32,661 bases of DNA from an uncultured Bacteroidota bacterium (GTDB taxonomy: Bacteria > Bacteroidota > Bacteroidia > Chitinophagales > Chitinophagaceae), in NCBI GenBank assembly GCA_903831575.1, contig CAIKYB010000028.1, forward strand, positions 1 to 32,661, in the 5' to 3' direction. The position numbers and the translations under genes are program-made. This document shows, piece after piece, positions 24,053 through 31,230 of this stretch. Position 1 is the first letter of the stretch, and each line of letters begins with the position of its first letter. Under the pieces are notes generated by a model. It worked only from the letters and a program-made list of their open reading frames with translations. It was not told where the DNA came from and did not search any database.

Positions 24053-25171
24053 CCCAACTGACTGCTTCACTCTCTCATTCGTAATCTCACCTTTATGCGC
24101 CACACAAGTTCCTACAACTAAATCATCTTCGAAATTCAAATTCAATTCTCCTTCTTTAGAAACTATTAATTGTAAAAAGTTAAGGATATTTTTCCCATAC
24201 AATTTACTTGCATCGCTTGGCATGGAACCTGGCAATTTAGAGTTCCCAACTATCGAAACCCCATCAACAAAAACGGTTTCGTCGTTTTTGGTATAATCGG
24301 TATTTCCACCACTAACAGCTGCCAAATCAATAATCACAGAGCCATTTTTCATTTGCGCAATCATTTCTTTGGTAATTAATATCGGCGCTTTTTTCCCTGG
24401 TATCTGAGCGGTCGTAATTACGATATCTGCCTTAGCTACACTTTCTGCAATTTTGGCTTTTTGTTTTTGTATAAATTCTTCGGATTGTTCAACCGCATAA
24501 CCCCCAGCCTTAGACGCATCTGCAGCTCCTTCCACCTCAACAAACTTTGCACCCAAACTCATTACTTCTTCTTTCACTGCTGGTCTGGTGTCAAACACTT
24601 CAATTACCGCTCCTAATCTCTTTGCTGTTGCAATCGCTTGTAATCCAGCAACACCCGCTCCCAAGATCAACACTTTTGCAGGAGGAATACTTCCGGCAGC
24701 AGTCATAAACATGGGGAAATATTTTGGATACAAATTAGCTGCCAGTAACACCGCCTTATAACCGGCAATATTCGCCTGGCTACTCAACACATCCATACTT
24801 TGTGCACGTGTAGTTCGAGGCAACATATCCATACTGAAAACTGTACAGTTTTTTTTCGCCAGCTGATCGATGAGTTTGGCATTTGTAAACGCCTGAAAAA
24901 ATCCAATCAACACTTTTTCACTACAGGCATTTTCATCTTCTGCAGTAAGAGGATTGATAGAAACTAAAATCGTTGCTTTTTGTAAAACTTGTTGTCTGTT
25001 GTCAACAGTTGCTCCTGCTTCTCTATATTTTTCATCAGTTGCAAAAGCTTTTTCACCTGCACCAGATTCCACCATAAGTTCAACGTTCATTTTTTTGAGC
25101 ATTGCAACATGTTCTGGCAATAAAGATGTTCGGGTTTCAAAAGCGGGTTCTTTGAGTAGGCCAATAATCAT
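24050..25171 (-). CDS. pntAA: NAD(P) transhydrogenase alpha subunit, NAD-binding part (PntAA)
   Basis: A 373-residue soluble subunit that binds NAD(H) on the cytoplasmic face of transhydrogenase. It starts MIIGLLKEPAFETRTSLLPEHV and carries the alanine-dehydrogenase/PNT N-terminal domain (about 1-135). The Rossmann domain follows, with VLILGAGVAGLQAIATAKRLGA (about 168-189), and TTAQIPGKKAPILITKEMIAQMKNGSVIIDLAAVSGGN, a typical PNT signature. The close fit of RxEIKRVA-like start, the presence of pntAB and pntB, and the absence of the alanine-dehydrogenase-specific ending favour PntAA over alanine dehydrogenase. It starts 33 bases after the stop of an upstream methyltransferase gene. Confidence 0.93.
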   Translation of the reverse strand: MIIGLLKEPAFETRTSLLPEHVAMLKKMNVELMVESGAGEKAFATDEKYREAGATVDNRQQVLQKATILVSINPLTAEDENACSEKVLIGFFQAFTNAKLIDQLAKKNCTVFSMDMLPRTTRAQSMDVLSSQANIAGYKAVLLAANLYPKYFPMFMTAAGSIPPAKVLILGAGVAGLQAIATAKRLGAVIEVFDTRPAVKEEVMSLGAKFVEVEGAADASKAGGYAVEQSEEFIQKQKAKIAESVAKADIVITTAQIPGKKAPILITKEMIAQMKNGSVIIDLAAVSGGNTDYTKNDETVFVDGVSIVGNSKLPGSMPSDASKLYGKNILNFLQLIVSKEGELNLNFEDDLVVGTCVAHKGEITNERVKQSVG

Positions 25172-25204
25172 AATTGAAAATAATTGGATCGAAGGTAAGA
25201 AAAA

Positions 25205-26002
25205 TTAAAATTGAATGCTAAAATGCTGTTTGACTTTGAAGTCTTTTTTAACAAAAACGATTCCGATAAAAAAAAGGTCTATGCTCAAGGTTACAGCGGG
25301 ATGCGCTTTGATTTCTGCCCAAGCACGCTCCATTTCTGCACTCCAATGAATATCATCAAAGATCAAGATCGTTTCATCAGTCGATTTGGAAAGCAGCTTT
25401 CTGAAATAATCTAAAGTTGGTTTTTCCCGATGATTACCATCAATAAATGCCAAATCAATTGTAGAGGAAGCTTCCAAAAAAGAAGGCAGTAATACATCAA
25501 AATCACCTTGATGTGAATAAATATTAACCAAAGAAAGTTTTTCGAAATGAGTTTGTGCAAGTTGAGCAATTGCAGAAGATCCCTCAAATGTATGAACAGT
25601 AGCACTCTTGTTTCCTTCTGCCATATATGCTGTTGTAATTCCAAAGGATGTTCCTAATTCTATAATCTGATCGGGCTTATAATATTGAACAATCCGATGA
25701 AGCAGTTGTGCAAATTTTTTCGACTTTAAAGAAGAAGCTGCAATTTTATCAACCCGGCGTCTATTGGATTTTGTTAGACTAGACCCTGCACCAAAATCTT
25801 CCACTTCGATATATGCTTTATTTTTCAGCAATTTGTTTCTGTGCGATTCTATTTTTTCATAACACGCTTTTTCTTTTTTATCATTCAATACATGGATAAT
25901 AAAATCAAAAACAAAAGGGGAATGAACACCATGGCCTTTCCTATTGGAAGAAGTGAACCAATAACGAATGTATTTTTTTATTATGATAAATGGGGAATGC
26001 AA
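25205..26002 (-). CDS. Class I AdoMet-dependent methyltransferase (Methyltransf_24-like)
   Basis: A 265-residue cytoplasmic protein with an AdoMet-type Rossmann fold. It has a long basic N-terminal part (about 1-85, GHGVHSPFVFDFI), then QIIELGTSFGITTAYMAEG (motif I, about 112-130), TVHTFEGSSAIAQLAQTHF (the acidic residue that binds ribose) and IDLAFIDGNHREKPTLDYF with the D and H that resemble the metal/substrate loop of O-methyltransferases. The C-terminal ILIFDDIHWSAEMERAW is typical of the COMT/Methyltransf_24 group. Substrate is unknown. It lies directly upstream of pntAA, 33 bases apart, and downstream of folA across a repeat spacer. The substrate does not follow from the context. Confidence 0.75.
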   Translation of the reverse strand: MHSPFIIIKKYIRYWFTSSNRKGHGVHSPFVFDFIIHVLNDKKEKACYEKIESHRNKLLKNKAYIEVEDFGAGSSLTKSNRRRVDKIAASSLKSKKFAQLLHRIVQYYKPDQIIELGTSFGITTAYMAEGNKSATVHTFEGSSAIAQLAQTHFEKLSLVNIYSHQGDFDVLLPSFLEASSTIDLAFIDGNHREKPTLDYFRKLLSKSTDETILIFDDIHWSAEMERAWAEIKAHPAVTLSIDLFFIGIVFVKKDFKVKQHFSIQF

Positions 26003-26009
26003 GCGAAAA

Positions 26010-26179
26010 GTTTAAAAGGTTTAAAATGTTTAATAGGTTTCACGCAAAGTTCGCAAGGGGCAAAGTGAAAATTCAAAAGTAAAAATTCAAAACAACAAAC
26101 TATAAACTATGAACAACCCATCACAAAACCAACCTATTCAACTCATTGAACTTATGAAACCTTTTGAACTAATTTTTTA
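26010..26179. repeat. Stop-abutting repeat element f, with inverted arms and CGCAAAG core
   Basis: Left arm (26010-26040): TTTAAAAGG, TTTAAAATG and TTTAATAGG steps of 9. Core at 26041-26060: CACGCAAAGTTCGCAAGGGG, identical to 2582-2601, with two A-rich blocks containing GTAAAAATT and AACAACAAACT. Right arm on the minus strand begins at the folA stop (CAGTTGATTAAAAAATTAG) and runs GTTCAAAAG, GTTTCATAA, GTTCAATGA and GTTGAATAG, all 9 bases. Left and right arms face each other around the core. The spacer holds no gene. Confidence 0.75.
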
Positions 26180-26671
26180 ATCAACTGACTTAACCCATTC
26201 CTGAAATGAATAATCAAATGCATGTTTTTCATCTGCAGCGAAATCTCTATTAGACACTAATTTCCATTCTGCAGATTGAAGTGCAGGGAAAAAAGTATCG
26301 CCTTCAATTGAAGTGTGTACTCTGGTTAAATATATTTTATGGGCTAGTGACAAACTTTCTTTATAAATCTCACCCCCACCAATGATGAAAATCTCTTTAA
26401 AATTTAAGTCTTTTGCTTTTTGAACAGCGTCTGAAATACTATTGGAAACAAGTACATTTTCAGCATTCCAATCAGGTTGTTTTGTAATGACAATGTTGGT
26501 TCTTCCGGGCAATGGCTTATTCACAGATTCAAAAGTTTTTCTGCCCATAATAACCACTCCACCCCATGTTGTATTTTTAAAAAACTTTAAATCATTAGGT
26601 AAATGCCATAGTAATTGGTTGTTTTTACCAATCATATTATTTTCAGACACGGCAACAACAAGTGATATCAT
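26177..26671 (-). CDS. folA: Dihydrofolate reductase
   Basis: A 164-residue enzyme that reduces dihydrofolate to tetrahydrofolate with NADPH. The start MISLVVAVSENNMIGKNNQLLWHLPND includes Trp22 and Asp27, which sit in the substrate site, followed by KFFKNTTWGGVVIMGRKTFESV, PLPGRTNIVIT and the NADPH-binding IIGGGEIYKESLSLAHKIYLTRVHTSIEGDTFFP. Length is standard for a chromosomal single-domain FolA. The usual neighbour thyA is not present; it lies between the DUF4403 lipoprotein gene (upstream) and the methyltransferase gene. Confidence 0.95.
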   Translation of the reverse strand: MISLVVAVSENNMIGKNNQLLWHLPNDLKFFKNTTWGGVVIMGRKTFESVNKPLPGRTNIVITKQPDWNAENVLVSNSISDAVQKAKDLNFKEIFIIGGGEIYKESLSLAHKIYLTRVHTSIEGDTFFPALQSAEWKLVSNRDFAADEKHAFDYSFQEWVKSVD

Positions 26672-26718
26672 GGCACAAAGGTAGAAATTTAAAATGTTTA
26701 ATTAGCTAGCTATTTTAA

Positions 26719-26743
26719 AATCAACCAATCAACTAATCAACTA
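26719..26743. repeat. Stop-abutting repeat element g
   Basis: Read on the minus strand, the stop codon of the DUF4403 gene (TAG) is the start of TAGTTGATTAGTTGATTGG, followed by TTGATTTTAAAATAG. These are 8-base units GTTGATTA, GTTGATTG, GTTGATTT. The plus strand beyond (26701-26712) holds ATTAGCTAGCTA, a short AGCTAGCT palindrome. The element occupies most of the 69-base spacer before folA. Confidence 0.6.
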
Positions 26744-28117
26744 ATTCACCCTCACCCCAATCTCTCCATTTGACAACACTCTTATCAACAATGAATCTAG
26801 GGAAGTATATATTTTTTGAATCACCAAACTATTCACCGTTCCAGTCATTTGAATATGGTCTGTTAGATTCCGATTCAATTGTGTTTGAAGATTATTTTTT
26901 GCCTGGAGTAATATTGGAGACAAATCAAAATTCGCTGCGACTTTAATTTTAGCTGATATTTTATCATTCAATAACCAATTGGCTAATTTCAGTAATATAT
27001 TTCTGCTTTTTAAATCAAATGCTAAGTCAGGAATCGTAATTATATTTTTAGCCGAATCAAAAACAGGCGTTCCAACAAGATAAGCGACGCCTTTTTTAGA
27101 CCCTTTAAAATCCAGTTTAAGGGCAATTTTTGAATTCCCTAATCCACTTATTTGAATACTGTTAATGATGATCTGTTTCCCTTTTACATCAAAACTCTTT
27201 CCGGCTAATTTATTGTTCATCAATACAGTCAGATCATTGTAATTAGTAATCAAATCCGCATAAACATTAAATCCTTTTTGTAAATTATTTTTTATCAAAT
27301 TTGGCAATTCCGTCGGTTGTGATGGTGTATACCCAACAGTAAAGACAGGGGTACAAGCTAACCCAAGCGACATACTCAATGTAGAGCCATACATATTCAA
27401 ATCACTGACGCTCACAGCCATCGGATTTAAATTCAGGTATCCAAACTCATCAACTTTTTGAACTTCAAATAATTTATTCCAGAATCCTACAATGTAAGGT
27501 TTTAAATTGTACGACTGTATCTGACTATCTACATTCTTTCCCAATAAATCCAATTGTGCTTTTACTTCTTTCACCAACTTATCCGTGATGTCAAAATTCA
27601 CAAATCCTACTTTGCATTTGTCTGTTGGATCTGCTTTTGTCAAATTGGTAATAGTTGATAAATGATAATCAGGCAATAATTTAATTTTTGACGTATACGC
27701 TATTTCGATTCTTCTTAATGGCTCATCAAAACCACAACTAAATGTTGGAGTTGGCAATAAACAATTTTGATTAAAACACTTAGCACAATAATTTCCTTTG
27801 ATTTTATATTTGCCTTCAAACGACAAATTAATATTGTCTTTATTTCCAGCAATATTGAAAGGGCTTCTTAAAAATTGATACTCATAACGAAGGCCTTCGC
27901 AAGGATGATCACTTCCATCAAACTGAGCAGGAACAGCTACTTCAGCCATTTTGAAGTAAGAACTTAAATCTACTTGAATGGGGATATTCAAACTAGATAC
28001 AACTGCAGGAGGAGCAGTGATGACCTCTTTTGAAAATACGGGGGCCTCTGGTTTTATAGTTGCGCAGGAAGACAATAAAATGCAACTCATGCATAAATAC
28101 AATTGAAATGGCTTCAT
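26741..28117 (-). CDS. DUF4403 family lipoprotein
   Basis: A 458-residue exported lipoprotein. The signal ends in LLSSC, so Cys18 would be lipidated and the protein probably anchored to the outer membrane. The mature part matches the DUF4403 pattern: SSLNIPIQVDLSSYFKMAEVAVPAQFDG near the N-terminus, followed by beta-rich domains and a C-terminal LIQNKLT-like repeat (LQTQLNRNLTDHIQ). DUF4403 proteins resemble tubular lipid-binding or BPI-like folds, though I cannot test that here, and their role is unknown. An unusual Cys group CAKCFNQNC (111-119), plus Cys73 and Cys128, could form disulfides. It lies downstream of the five-gene secreted operon but behind a strong terminator, so it probably has its own promoter. 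Confidence 0.8.
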   Translation of the reverse strand: MKPFQLYLCMSCILLSSCATIKPEAPVFSKEVITAPPAVVSSLNIPIQVDLSSYFKMAEVAVPAQFDGSDHPCEGLRYEYQFLRSPFNIAGNKDNINLSFEGKYKIKGNYCAKCFNQNCLLPTPTFSCGFDEPLRRIEIAYTSKIKLLPDYHLSTITNLTKADPTDKCKVGFVNFDITDKLVKEVKAQLDLLGKNVDSQIQSYNLKPYIVGFWNKLFEVQKVDEFGYLNLNPMAVSVSDLNMYGSTLSMSLGLACTPVFTVGYTPSQPTELPNLIKNNLQKGFNVYADLITNYNDLTVLMNNKLAGKSFDVKGKQIIINSIQISGLGNSKIALKLDFKGSKKGVAYLVGTPVFDSAKNIITIPDLAFDLKSRNILLKLANWLLNDKISAKIKVAANFDLSPILLQAKNNLQTQLNRNLTDHIQMTGTVNSLVIQKIYTSLDSLLIRVLSNGEIGVRVN

Positions 28118-28158
28118 CTGAAAATAGCTTTTTGAAATATCACTTTAATAAATCTAAA

Positions 28159-28187
28159 AAAAAAGAGCGAAAAATTCGCTCTTTTTT
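28159..28187 (-). terminator. Strong intrinsic terminator of the five-gene secreted operon
   Basis: GAGCGAA (28165-28171) and TTCGCTC (28175-28181) are exact complements around a three-base loop. The stem extends by six A-T pairs (13 pairs in all), and on the minus strand the hairpin is followed by a run of Ts. It lies 24 bases after the stop of the 327-residue gene and 42 bases before the DUF4403 gene start, so it marks the end of the operon. Confidence 0.9.
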
Positions 28188-28210
28188 AAAATAAAAATAC
28201 GATTAACTAA

Positions 28211-29194
28211 TTACCACCATCCAACAATATTATAATTAGTAGTTACTGTTTTAGGCTGATGATTTCCATATGCAACACCAATATCTCTAGCTGCTTTTAT
28301 AGTCGCTTTAGTAACGTCTACATTATCCTGCTGCTGCTTTAATTGGAAATTCCATTCACGTTGATCAATTGCTTTTACTCTCTTTGCAATTTGATCTGCA
28401 AGCACCTTAACATCTTTAAAACATGCAGCATTTGGGTCTATCTGAGATAAAATATCACTCGCATTAGTTGCTCCATCTACAGTTTGACTTGCAGCCCAAA
28501 CATTTTTTGCTTGCGACAATTTTGCGCTGCAATCTTTATCAATTTGTTTTTGATAAATAGGCCCTATAGCATCCATGCATTTATCATAACAATCTTTACA
28601 CACTTCAGGAACTGCTGTTAAATTAAAAATTGCTTCATCGAATTTGCTCTGAGAAGCCAAAGACTGTGCTTGTTTTAAAATAAAATCACACTTAGAATTG
28701 TAATACTCCATTATTCTATTCTTCCCGGTTTCTATAAAACTTTGAAGTGTAGGATTTGAAGGACTAATATTCTTCAATGCAGATATGTAAGCTTTATTTT
28801 CATTCTCGCCAACGCCTTTTACGTTAATAGAAGTACTAGAGAATTTAGTTCCTTCTATGCCATCGCCAATATAAAACGTGACAGTTAAATTAAATGCAGT
28901 CATTGGGGGAGCCGATTCTGTGAGATCTTTTGACATTACAGTAATATTTGCCGTAATGATAAATCTTTCCTTCAATGCACTCCCGCCCATCCCATTTTGA
29001 GTAACTATTTGACTTAGTTTATTCTGAAGCATGCTTCTTGCGATTTCTGGCATTTGTTCAATTTGAGGAGGAACATATGCAGCCAAAGTAATTCTTGCAT
29101 GATCATCAGCTTTACCTACATTATTTTGAGCGTTAAGCTGTGTTGCAACAAATACAAACAATAAACTCAGTAATTTATTTTTCATTTGATTCAT
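28211..29194 (-). CDS. Secreted protein of unknown function with Cys-rich helical region
   Basis: A 327-residue exported protein, last gene of a five-gene operon. A second Met (residue 4, MKNKLLSLLFVFVATQLNAQ) gives a more usual signal peptide start; either start gives the same mature protein. The N-terminal mature domain (about 30-160: ITLAAYVPPQIEQMPEIARSML, IITANITVMSKDL, FNLTVTFYIGDG, FSSTSINVKGVGENENKAYISAL) has an alternating strand-helix pattern like the TolB-N or CsgG-type assembly folds; this is my inference. Residues 160-300 are helical, look like tetratricopeptide repeats, and contain Cys169, 199, 202, 206, 222 and 258, with CKDCYDKC as a tight cluster. The C-terminus is a short polar tail ending VGWW. 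No function is known to me. Confidence 0.8.
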   Translation of the reverse strand: MNQMKNKLLSLLFVFVATQLNAQNNVGKADDHARITLAAYVPPQIEQMPEIARSMLQNKLSQIVTQNGMGGSALKERFIITANITVMSKDLTESAPPMTAFNLTVTFYIGDGIEGTKFSSTSINVKGVGENENKAYISALKNISPSNPTLQSFIETGKNRIMEYYNSKCDFILKQAQSLASQSKFDEAIFNLTAVPEVCKDCYDKCMDAIGPIYQKQIDKDCSAKLSQAKNVWAASQTVDGATNASDILSQIDPNAACFKDVKVLADQIAKRVKAIDQREWNFQLKQQQDNVDVTKATIKAARDIGVAYGNHQPKTVTTNYNIVGWW

Positions 29195-29208
29195 ATTTAG
29201 TAAATGAT

Positions 29209-30171
29209 TTATTGACTTTTTCCACCGATGATAACTTCAGCTTTTCCAAGGCCAATTGCACTTGATGCCGCAGGTAATTGATAGCTTTTTCTTAAATATT
29301 TTCTCAATTTTGTTGCAAAAGCATCAGCATCAAATGCAGCTCCATCTTCTCCATAAATTGGAATTCTAACTTGGGTAAAATTCATCATGTTAGGAGAAGA
29401 GCTCGCTAAAGTATATCTTCCTTTTACCGTATTATCCTTTACCCATTTCTTAATGTCATCTTTTAATTCATCTCCGTCAGCATTAATTTCATCATTAAGT
29501 TTTTTGGGGGAGTTGTCCCAAACCTTAACATTCAAAGAGACTTCTCTTCCATTATCAAACATATCTTGAAAGTGAGTCATCAACTGGGCATTAAAATTAT
29601 CTAATTGATCCAATACGGCTGTCTCTAACATCACTGGCAAAGGTGCACCCATAACTTCCTGACCAGTTCCTCCTGCAGAAGCCACTTGTTTATTAGTGCC
29701 CGCATCTAATCCTTTTAAATCAAAAGTAATGGATTTGAAGGGTCCTCTTGTATTGATGCTCCAAGTTACTTCCAAAACGATATCAGGCCGAGCTGTTTTT
29801 AAAAGTTTATCTCTTGGAGATTCTGCTACACCACCGCCTTCTGTATTCTGCGCCATATTATCTAATGCATTTGCATCTTTGATATCTTTTAATTTTTGCG
29901 CTAAATCTTCAAGAGGAAATCCTCTGTCCTTCATAAGACCACCTATTTTATTAATCACAGAATATAATTCTTGATTATTATTAAGGGCTTTTTGATAATC
30001 CATGATTTGAGTTGAGGTTCCCTGGTTGTCAAGTGTTGTAACATAATCATTAGTTGTCATCCAAATGTTTGCTGGAAAAACCATAATACTTGGTTTGGCT
30101 GCCTGAGAAAACCCATTAAGGGAAAAGGCTAACACCAATATTACTGATAGAAAGAAATAAATGTTTTTCAT
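29209..30171 (-). CDS. Secreted DUF6175-like protein of unknown function
   Basis: A 320-residue exported protein with a signal peptide (about 1-22, ending LNGFSQ). The mature sequence opens KPSIMVFPANIWMTTNDY, recalling the KPxIxVxP opening strand of TolB-N/CsgG-type domains and, as far as I remember, of DUF6175 proteins from Bacteroidota. It continues through LMKDRGFPLEDLAQKLKDI, ARPDIVLEVTWSINTRGP and FDLKGLDAGTNKQVASAGGTG, the last like the part of such domains that describes differences between cargo or strands. The C-terminal domain (about 200-315) includes SLNVKVWDNSP and VRIPIYGEDGAAFDADAFATKLRKYLRK. No catalytic motif is seen. It sits 14 bases upstream of the next gene in the operon. 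Family assignment is from memory and should be checked. Confidence 0.75.
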   Translation of the reverse strand: MKNIYFFLSVILVLAFSLNGFSQAAKPSIMVFPANIWMTTNDYVTTLDNQGTSTQIMDYQKALNNNQELYSVINKIGGLMKDRGFPLEDLAQKLKDIKDANALDNMAQNTEGGGVAESPRDKLLKTARPDIVLEVTWSINTRGPFKSITFDLKGLDAGTNKQVASAGGTGQEVMGAPLPVMLETAVLDQLDNFNAQLMTHFQDMFDNGREVSLNVKVWDNSPKKLNDEINADGDELKDDIKKWVKDNTVKGRYTLASSSPNMMNFTQVRIPIYGEDGAAFDADAFATKLRKYLRKSYQLPAASSAIGLGKAEVIIGGKSQ

Positions 30172-30183
30172 TTTTGCTTATTT

Positions 30184-30681
30184 TTAATTTGTTTTTAATA
30201 TTCCGTCTTTAATCATTTTTTGTTTTAATTCTGCACGCAACACTCTAACTATTAATCCGTGAGTAACACTTTCCTTTGTTTTCTTTTTATCACGTGAGAT
30301 TTTATCAAGAAATTTTTCATCCTTAACATTTACAAAATCTTTATAGTCACCTCCATCAGTAAAAAATTTGTTGAAATAATCTTCATTCTTTTCTTGAACA
30401 TTAACTTCAAACAAAACTGGCTTTACGTTACAGTCAGATTTGCCTTCATTAATGCCTTTAAAAAGTACATCTCTTACCGCATTTTTCTTAGCTTGTTCAC
30501 ATGCGTCGGCTCTATTCCTTCCATTACCCCATGCTTTTAATGTTTGCGAGCCATCAAGTTCAACTCCCATACACTCAGATTTGTATTCATAGAAAGCTGC
30601 TGTTTTTTTCTGTTGACGTTGTGCAGAACAAAACAAAAATGTACTCATTAAAATTGAAGAAAGTATGGCTATTTTTTTCAT
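30184..30681 (-). CDS. Secreted LPP20/FlgT-N-like protein, paralogue 1
   Basis: A 165-residue exported protein with a signal peptide (1-20, ending CSAQ). The core EQAKKNAVRDVLFKGI followed by a Phe-rich segment ending FFTDGGDYKDFV resembles the LPP20/FlgT-N type fold: one amphipathic helix with the AKxxAV pattern packed on a beta sheet. It shares with the next gene upstream the strings KAW, EQAKKNAV, FKGI and DGG.Y..FV and the same length, so the two arose by duplication. Two internal Cys (Cys37, Cys61-type spacing) are seen that the paralogue lacks. Function unknown; likely periplasmic or outer-membrane associated. Gap to the neighbour is 16 bases. Confidence 0.75.
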   Translation of the reverse strand: MKKIAILSSILMSTFLFCSAQRQQKKTAAFYEYKSECMGVELDGSQTLKAWGNGRNRADACEQAKKNAVRDVLFKGINEGKSDCNVKPVLFEVNVQEKNEDYFNKFFTDGGDYKDFVNVKDEKFLDKISRDKKKTKESVTHGLIVRVLRAELKQKMIKDGILKTN

Positions 30682-30697
30682 TGATTTGATTTTTTAA

Positions 30698-31219
30698 TTA
30701 AAACCCAGAGCTTAAAGATTTAATAATACCTGCACTTTCAAGATCTTTCCGTAACAAAGCTGCATTAACTGACAGAATCACTCCAACTTTATATTCTTTT
30801 CCAATTTTCATGATATCTTCAGCCTCTATTGCACCATCATTACTAGAAGAAACAAATTTCATATACTTGCCCCCATCAGCAAAAAAAGCATCGAAAAAAT
30901 CCTTTTTTTCCTGTTCTATATTTGGATTTGTTGCTAAAGGACCTTGGCCTGAAACCCCTGAATGTCCTGTTATTCCTTTAAAAATGACGCCATGAACCGC
31001 ATTTTTCTTCGCCTGCTCAATCGCTACATCAGGTTTTTTTGAGTATGACCATGCTTTTACAAGATAGGTTCCGGTAACGCCGGTATTTACTGCTTCTATT
31101 TCATATCGCCATTCTCTTGTATCAATATCTGCCTTTTTACTTGCTTGTGCAAAAATATTACTGCTGAATAATGAAGTAATAACTGAAAAAATCAGTAAAA
31201 ATTTGAATTGCTTTTTCAT
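30698..31219 (-). CDS. Secreted LPP20/FlgT-N-like protein, paralogue 2
   Basis: A 173-residue exported protein with a signal peptide (about 1-25, ending NIFAQ). It aligns end to end with paralogue 1: YLVKAWSYSKKPDVAIEQAKKNAVHGVIFKGI against TLKAWGNGRNRADACEQAKKNAV..., and FFDAFFADGGKYMKFV against FFTDGGDYKDFV. A long loop (GHSGVSGQGPLATN) is unique to it. The C-terminal YKVGVILSVNAALLRKDLESAGI matches the same region in the paralogue (LIVRVLRAELKQKMIKDGI). The pair may form a heteromer. It has only 11 bases to the upstream gene. No enzyme motif. Confidence 0.75.
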   Translation of the reverse strand: MKKQFKFLLIFSVITSLFSSNIFAQASKKADIDTREWRYEIEAVNTGVTGTYLVKAWSYSKKPDVAIEQAKKNAVHGVIFKGITGHSGVSGQGPLATNPNIEQEKKDFFDAFFADGGKYMKFVSSSNDGAIEAEDIMKIGKEYKVGVILSVNAALLRKDLESAGIIKSLSSGF

Positions 31220-31230
31220 ATTTATTATAA

